Assembly (NCBI GenBank): GCA_035572335.1
Contig: DATNAW010000002.1
Location: 1-15,037 of the forward strand
DNA: 15,037 bases
Reading direction: 5' to 3'
From: 66-474 sp035572335
GTDB lineage: Bacteria > Pseudomonadota > Gammaproteobacteria > Xanthomonadales > Rhodanobacteraceae
Positions 12,519 through 15,037 of the stretch are shown here, in pieces. Each line of letters starts with the position of its first letter. The stretch's first letter is position 1. The notes under the pieces are model-generated. The model worked only from the letters and a program-made list of their open reading frames with translations. It was not told where the DNA came from and did not search any database. A program made the position numbers and the translations under genes.

Positions 12519-13655
12519 ATGACCGCCCCAGCTTCCGCCAACGCGTTGCGACACGACGCCGAAGCCTACCAGGAGCGTATTCTCCCCGCGGTATCACGCA
12601 CCTTTGCACTGACGATCCCGCAACTCGATCCGCGCCTGCGCACGGTGATCGCCAATGCGTATCTTCTGTGCCGCATCGCGGACACGATCGAAGACGAACA
12701 ATCGCTCGCGGGCGACGTGAAGCAGCAGTTCCATGATCGCTTCACGCGCGTGGTCGCATCGACCGAAGATCCGGCCTCGTTCGCGCGCGACCTCGCGCCG
12801 CTGCTGTGCGGCAACACGCTCGACGCGGAACGCGACCTGGTGACCCACACGCCCGAGATCATCGAAGTCACCGATGGTTTCAACCTGGCGCAGCGCGAAT
12901 CGCTGGCGCGCTGCATCCGCATCATGTGCACCGGCATGCCCAGCTTCGAGCGCCGCGCCAGCACCGCCGGCCTCGCCGACATGCGCGAGATGGACCGCTA
13001 TTGCTATTACGTGGCCGGCATCGTCGGACAGACGCTCACCGATCTCTTCTGCGAATACTCGCCGCGCATCGCCGAAAGGCGCGAGGAAATGGCGGCGCTG
13101 GACGTGTCGTTCGGCCAGGGCCTGCAGATGACCAACATCCTCAAGGATTTCTGGGAAGACCGCGAGCGCGGCGTGTGCTGGCTGCCGCATGACCTGTTCG
13201 CGCGCGCCGGCGTGGAACTGCAGGACATCCATCGCGGCCACGTGCCGGATGCGTTCGGCAAGGGCTACGCGCAATTGATCGGCGTCGCGCACAGCCACCT
13301 GCGCAACGCGCTCGACTACACGCTGCTGATTCCGGAGAAGGAAGTCGGCATCCGCCGTTTCTGCCTGATCGCGGTGGGACTGGCAATGCGCACGCTGGCG
13401 TCGATCCTTGCCAAGCCTGATTTCACCGCGGCTACGCAGGTGAAGGTGTCGCGGCAGGTCGTGAAAAAGATCGTGATCGTCACGCGGCTGTTCGCCGGTT
13501 ACAGCCGCGTGCTGCAAGGCTGGTTCGCTCGCATGGCGGAAGGCTTGCCGCTGCAGGCGCTGGCGACGGACTGGAGCGGCCTGCTGCCCGATCCGCGTTC
13601 GGCGTGGCCGGGCAGCGACGGCTGCGGCCCGGCACGCGCCTTCACCGTGAAGTAA
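12519..13655 (+). CDS. Squalene synthase (farnesyl-diphosphate farnesyltransferase)
   Basis: 378 aa. It joins two farnesyl diphosphates head to head to give squalene, probably via presqualene diphosphate. RILPAVSRTFALTIPQL lies at residues 20-36. The first Asp-rich motif is D55-TIE-D59, and YCYYVAGIVG spans 161-170. The second motif, NILKD-FWED, holds D210 and D214. At about 380 aa with VAGIVG and QMTNILKD, it looks more like the single-enzyme squalene synthases than the roughly 280-aa HpnC/HpnD proteins, which share the job with HpnE. The start at 12519 is chosen for its strong GAAGGAGA ribosome-binding site; a frame extending up to 12417 has no such site. The stop overlaps the cyclase start by one base (TAATG). 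Phytoene synthase is the main alternative, less likely next to a hopene cyclase. Confidence 0.88.
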   Translation: MTAPASANALRHDAEAYQERILPAVSRTFALTIPQLDPRLRTVIANAYLLCRIADTIEDEQSLAGDVKQQFHDRFTRVVASTEDPASFARDLAPLLCGNTLDAERDLVTHTPEIIEVTDGFNLAQRESLARCIRIMCTGMPSFERRASTAGLADMREMDRYCYYVAGIVGQTLTDLFCEYSPRIAERREEMAALDVSFGQGLQMTNILKDFWEDRERGVCWLPHDLFARAGVELQDIHRGHVPDAFGKGYAQLIGVAHSHLRNALDYTLLIPEKEVGIRRFCLIAVGLAMRTLASILAKPDFTAATQVKVSRQVVKKIVIVTRLFAGYSRVLQGWFARMAEGLPLQALATDWSGLLPDPRSAWPGSDGCGPARAFTVK

Positions 13656-15037
13656 TGTCCATGGCTCCCGACTCCGGCGCTCCGCACGCAGGCCCGACGA
13701 TTCGCAGCCAACCCGCTGCGCGTGATCGCGTTGCCGCGGCCATCGAGGCCGCACGTGCGCGCATCCTCGACCGCCAGCGCGCGGACGGTTGCTGGCAGTA
13801 CGAGCTGGAAGCCGATTGCACGATTCCCGCCGAATACATATTGATGCTGCATTACCTCGGCGAGTCGGACCGGTTGCTGGAATCGCGCCTCGCCGAATAT
13901 CTGCGCGGCCACCAGTCGCGCGACGGCGGCTGGCCGCTGTATCCGGGCGGCGCGCTGGACGTCAGCTGCAGCGTGAAATGCTATTTCGCGCTGAAATTGG
14001 CCGGCGACCGCGCCGACGCGCCGCACATGGCACGCGCGCGCTCGGCGATCCTGGCGCACGGCGGCGCCGCGCGCAGCAACGTGTTCACGCGCATCGCGCT
14101 GGCGCTGTTCGGTGAGTTGCCCTGGCGCGGCGTGCCGTTCCTGCCGGTGGAAATCGTGTTGCTGCCGCGCTGGTTCCCGTTCAATCTTTCGAAGGTGTCG
14201 TACTGGTCGCGCACCGTGATGGTGCCGCTGTCGGTCCTGACCACGCTGAAGCCGCGCGCGGCCAATCCGCTGGGCGTGCACGTCCGCGAGCTGTTCATCA
14301 CGCCGCCGGAACAGGAGCCGCACTACTTCCATGCGCGCTCGCTACTCAACCGCGTGCTGATCGCGTGCGAGCAGATCGTGCGCCGCTTCGAGCCCTTGAT
14401 CCCGAGCCGCCTGCGCCGGCATGCGCTGAAGCGCGCCGAGGACTGGATCCTCGAGCGCCGCAACGGCGATGGCGGCCTGGGCGCGATCTTCCCGGCGATG
14501 GTGAATGCCTACGAGGCGCTGGCGCTGCTGGGTTATCCGGCCGAACATCCCGCGCGCCGCGAAATGCGCAAGGCCATCGACGATCTGCTGGTGGTGCGCG
14601 ATGACGTCGCCTGGTGCCAACCCTGCGTGTCGCCGGTGTGGGACACCGGGCTGACCTGCCTCGCGATGCAGGAAGATGGCGGCGCGCCGGCCGCGGCGAT
14701 CGAGCGCGCGCTCGACTGGCTGACCGCGCGCCAGTTGCTCGACGAGCCAGGCGATTGGCGCAGCTATCGCCCGGATCTTCGCGGCGGCGGCTGGGCGTTC
14801 CAGTTCCGCAACGACGCCTACCCCGACCTCGACGACACGGCGGTGGTGGCACGCGCACTGCACCGGTCGCCGCAGCGCGCGAAGTTCGCACGCGCCATCG
14901 AACGCGCCGCGGACTGGCTGTGCGGCATGCAATCGCGCAACGGCGGCTTCGCCGCATTCGATGCCGACAACGATCACCACTGGCTCAACCAGATTCCGTT
15001 TGCCGACCACGGCGCGCTGCTCGATCCCGCCACCAGC
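13655..15037 (+). CDS. shc: Squalene-hopene cyclase, N-terminal two thirds (3' end cut by window)
   Basis: 461 codons are visible and the frame is open to the last base. The enzyme is a membrane-associated class II terpene cyclase that folds squalene into hopene, the core of hopanoids. The catalytic DXDD acid motif is D391-L-D393-D394 in YPDLDDTAVV, where the usual family form is DVDD. QW-type repeats are seen near the start (RADGCWQYELEAD), at QSRDGGW and at QSRNGGFAAFDADN. The helical stretch LLPRWFPFNLSKVSYWSRT is also typical. The window ends in the conserved IPFADHGALLDP region, so roughly 180-200 residues are missing. ATG 13655 makes a TAATG junction with the squalene synthase stop; ATG 13661 is an alternative two codons in. 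The tight coupling implies matched synthesis of squalene and its cyclase. Confidence 0.95.
   Translation, partial: MSMAPDSGAPHAGPTIRSQPAARDRVAAAIEAARARILDRQRADGCWQYELEADCTIPAEYILMLHYLGESDRLLESRLAEYLRGHQSRDGGWPLYPGGALDVSCSVKCYFALKLAGDRADAPHMARARSAILAHGGAARSNVFTRIALALFGELPWRGVPFLPVEIVLLPRWFPFNLSKVSYWSRTVMVPLSVLTTLKPRAANPLGVHVRELFITPPEQEPHYFHARSLLNRVLIACEQIVRRFEPLIPSRLRRHALKRAEDWILERRNGDGGLGAIFPAMVNAYEALALLGYPAEHPARREMRKAIDDLLVVRDDVAWCQPCVSPVWDTGLTCLAMQEDGGAPAAAIERALDWLTARQLLDEPGDWRSYRPDLRGGGWAFQFRNDAYPDLDDTAVVARALHRSPQRAKFARAIERAADWLCGMQSRNGGFAAFDADNDHHWLNQIPFADHGALLDPATS

Overview
The window is a GC-rich, densely coding piece of a bacterial chromosome. Gene content and protein style point to a gammaproteobacterium of the Xanthomonadales/Rhodanobacteraceae kind. 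The clues are a System I cytochrome c maturation operon, a MetX-family enzyme that resembles the xanthomonad serine O-succinyltransferases, and a hopanoid start-up module made of farnesyl diphosphate synthase, a one-step type squalene synthase and squalene-hopene cyclase. The taxonomic placement is inference from remembered family features, not a database result.

Layout. Positions 1-2976 hold the end of ccmF followed by ccmG, ccmH and ccmI, all on + and joined by 4-bp start/stop overlaps. Positions 3067-4809 hold the MetX-family acyltransferase and a cysteine dioxygenase-like enzyme, each with its own promoter candidate; one would feed cysteine synthesis and the other cysteine oxidation. A secreted EF-hand protein follows on - (4837-5202). 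A tRNA-Leu(CAA) comes next, then a ParE-type toxin-antitoxin pair whose antitoxin carries a one-base frameshift, then a fructosamine-kinase-family gene. On - lie a Gly/Tyr/His-rich lipoprotein and a large membrane-anchored protein with a sulfatase-modifying-factor fold. On + follow rnd (RNase D) and a tRNA-Ala(CGC), then a second, HigBA-type toxin-antitoxin locus whose toxin is broken by three single-base indels while the antitoxin is intact. After a 230-bp stretch with no recognisable gene, ispA runs on - and, divergently, squalene synthase and squalene-hopene cyclase run on +; the cyclase is cut by the window end.

How it fits together. CcmF/G/H/I deliver reduced apocytochrome and ligate haem in the periplasm. 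IspA makes farnesyl diphosphate, the next gene condenses two of these to squalene, and the cyclase folds squalene to hopene. Three promoter candidates share a TTGGC(G/A) -35 hexamer and a 17-bp spacer (upstream of metX and both tRNAs).

The most noteworthy signal is the pair of tRNA-adjacent toxin-antitoxin loci. All four single-base frameshifts that I can identify fall in these two loci, while every complete housekeeping gene reads through cleanly. That favours real decay over sequencing error. I see no CRISPR array, insertion sequence or wholly new system.
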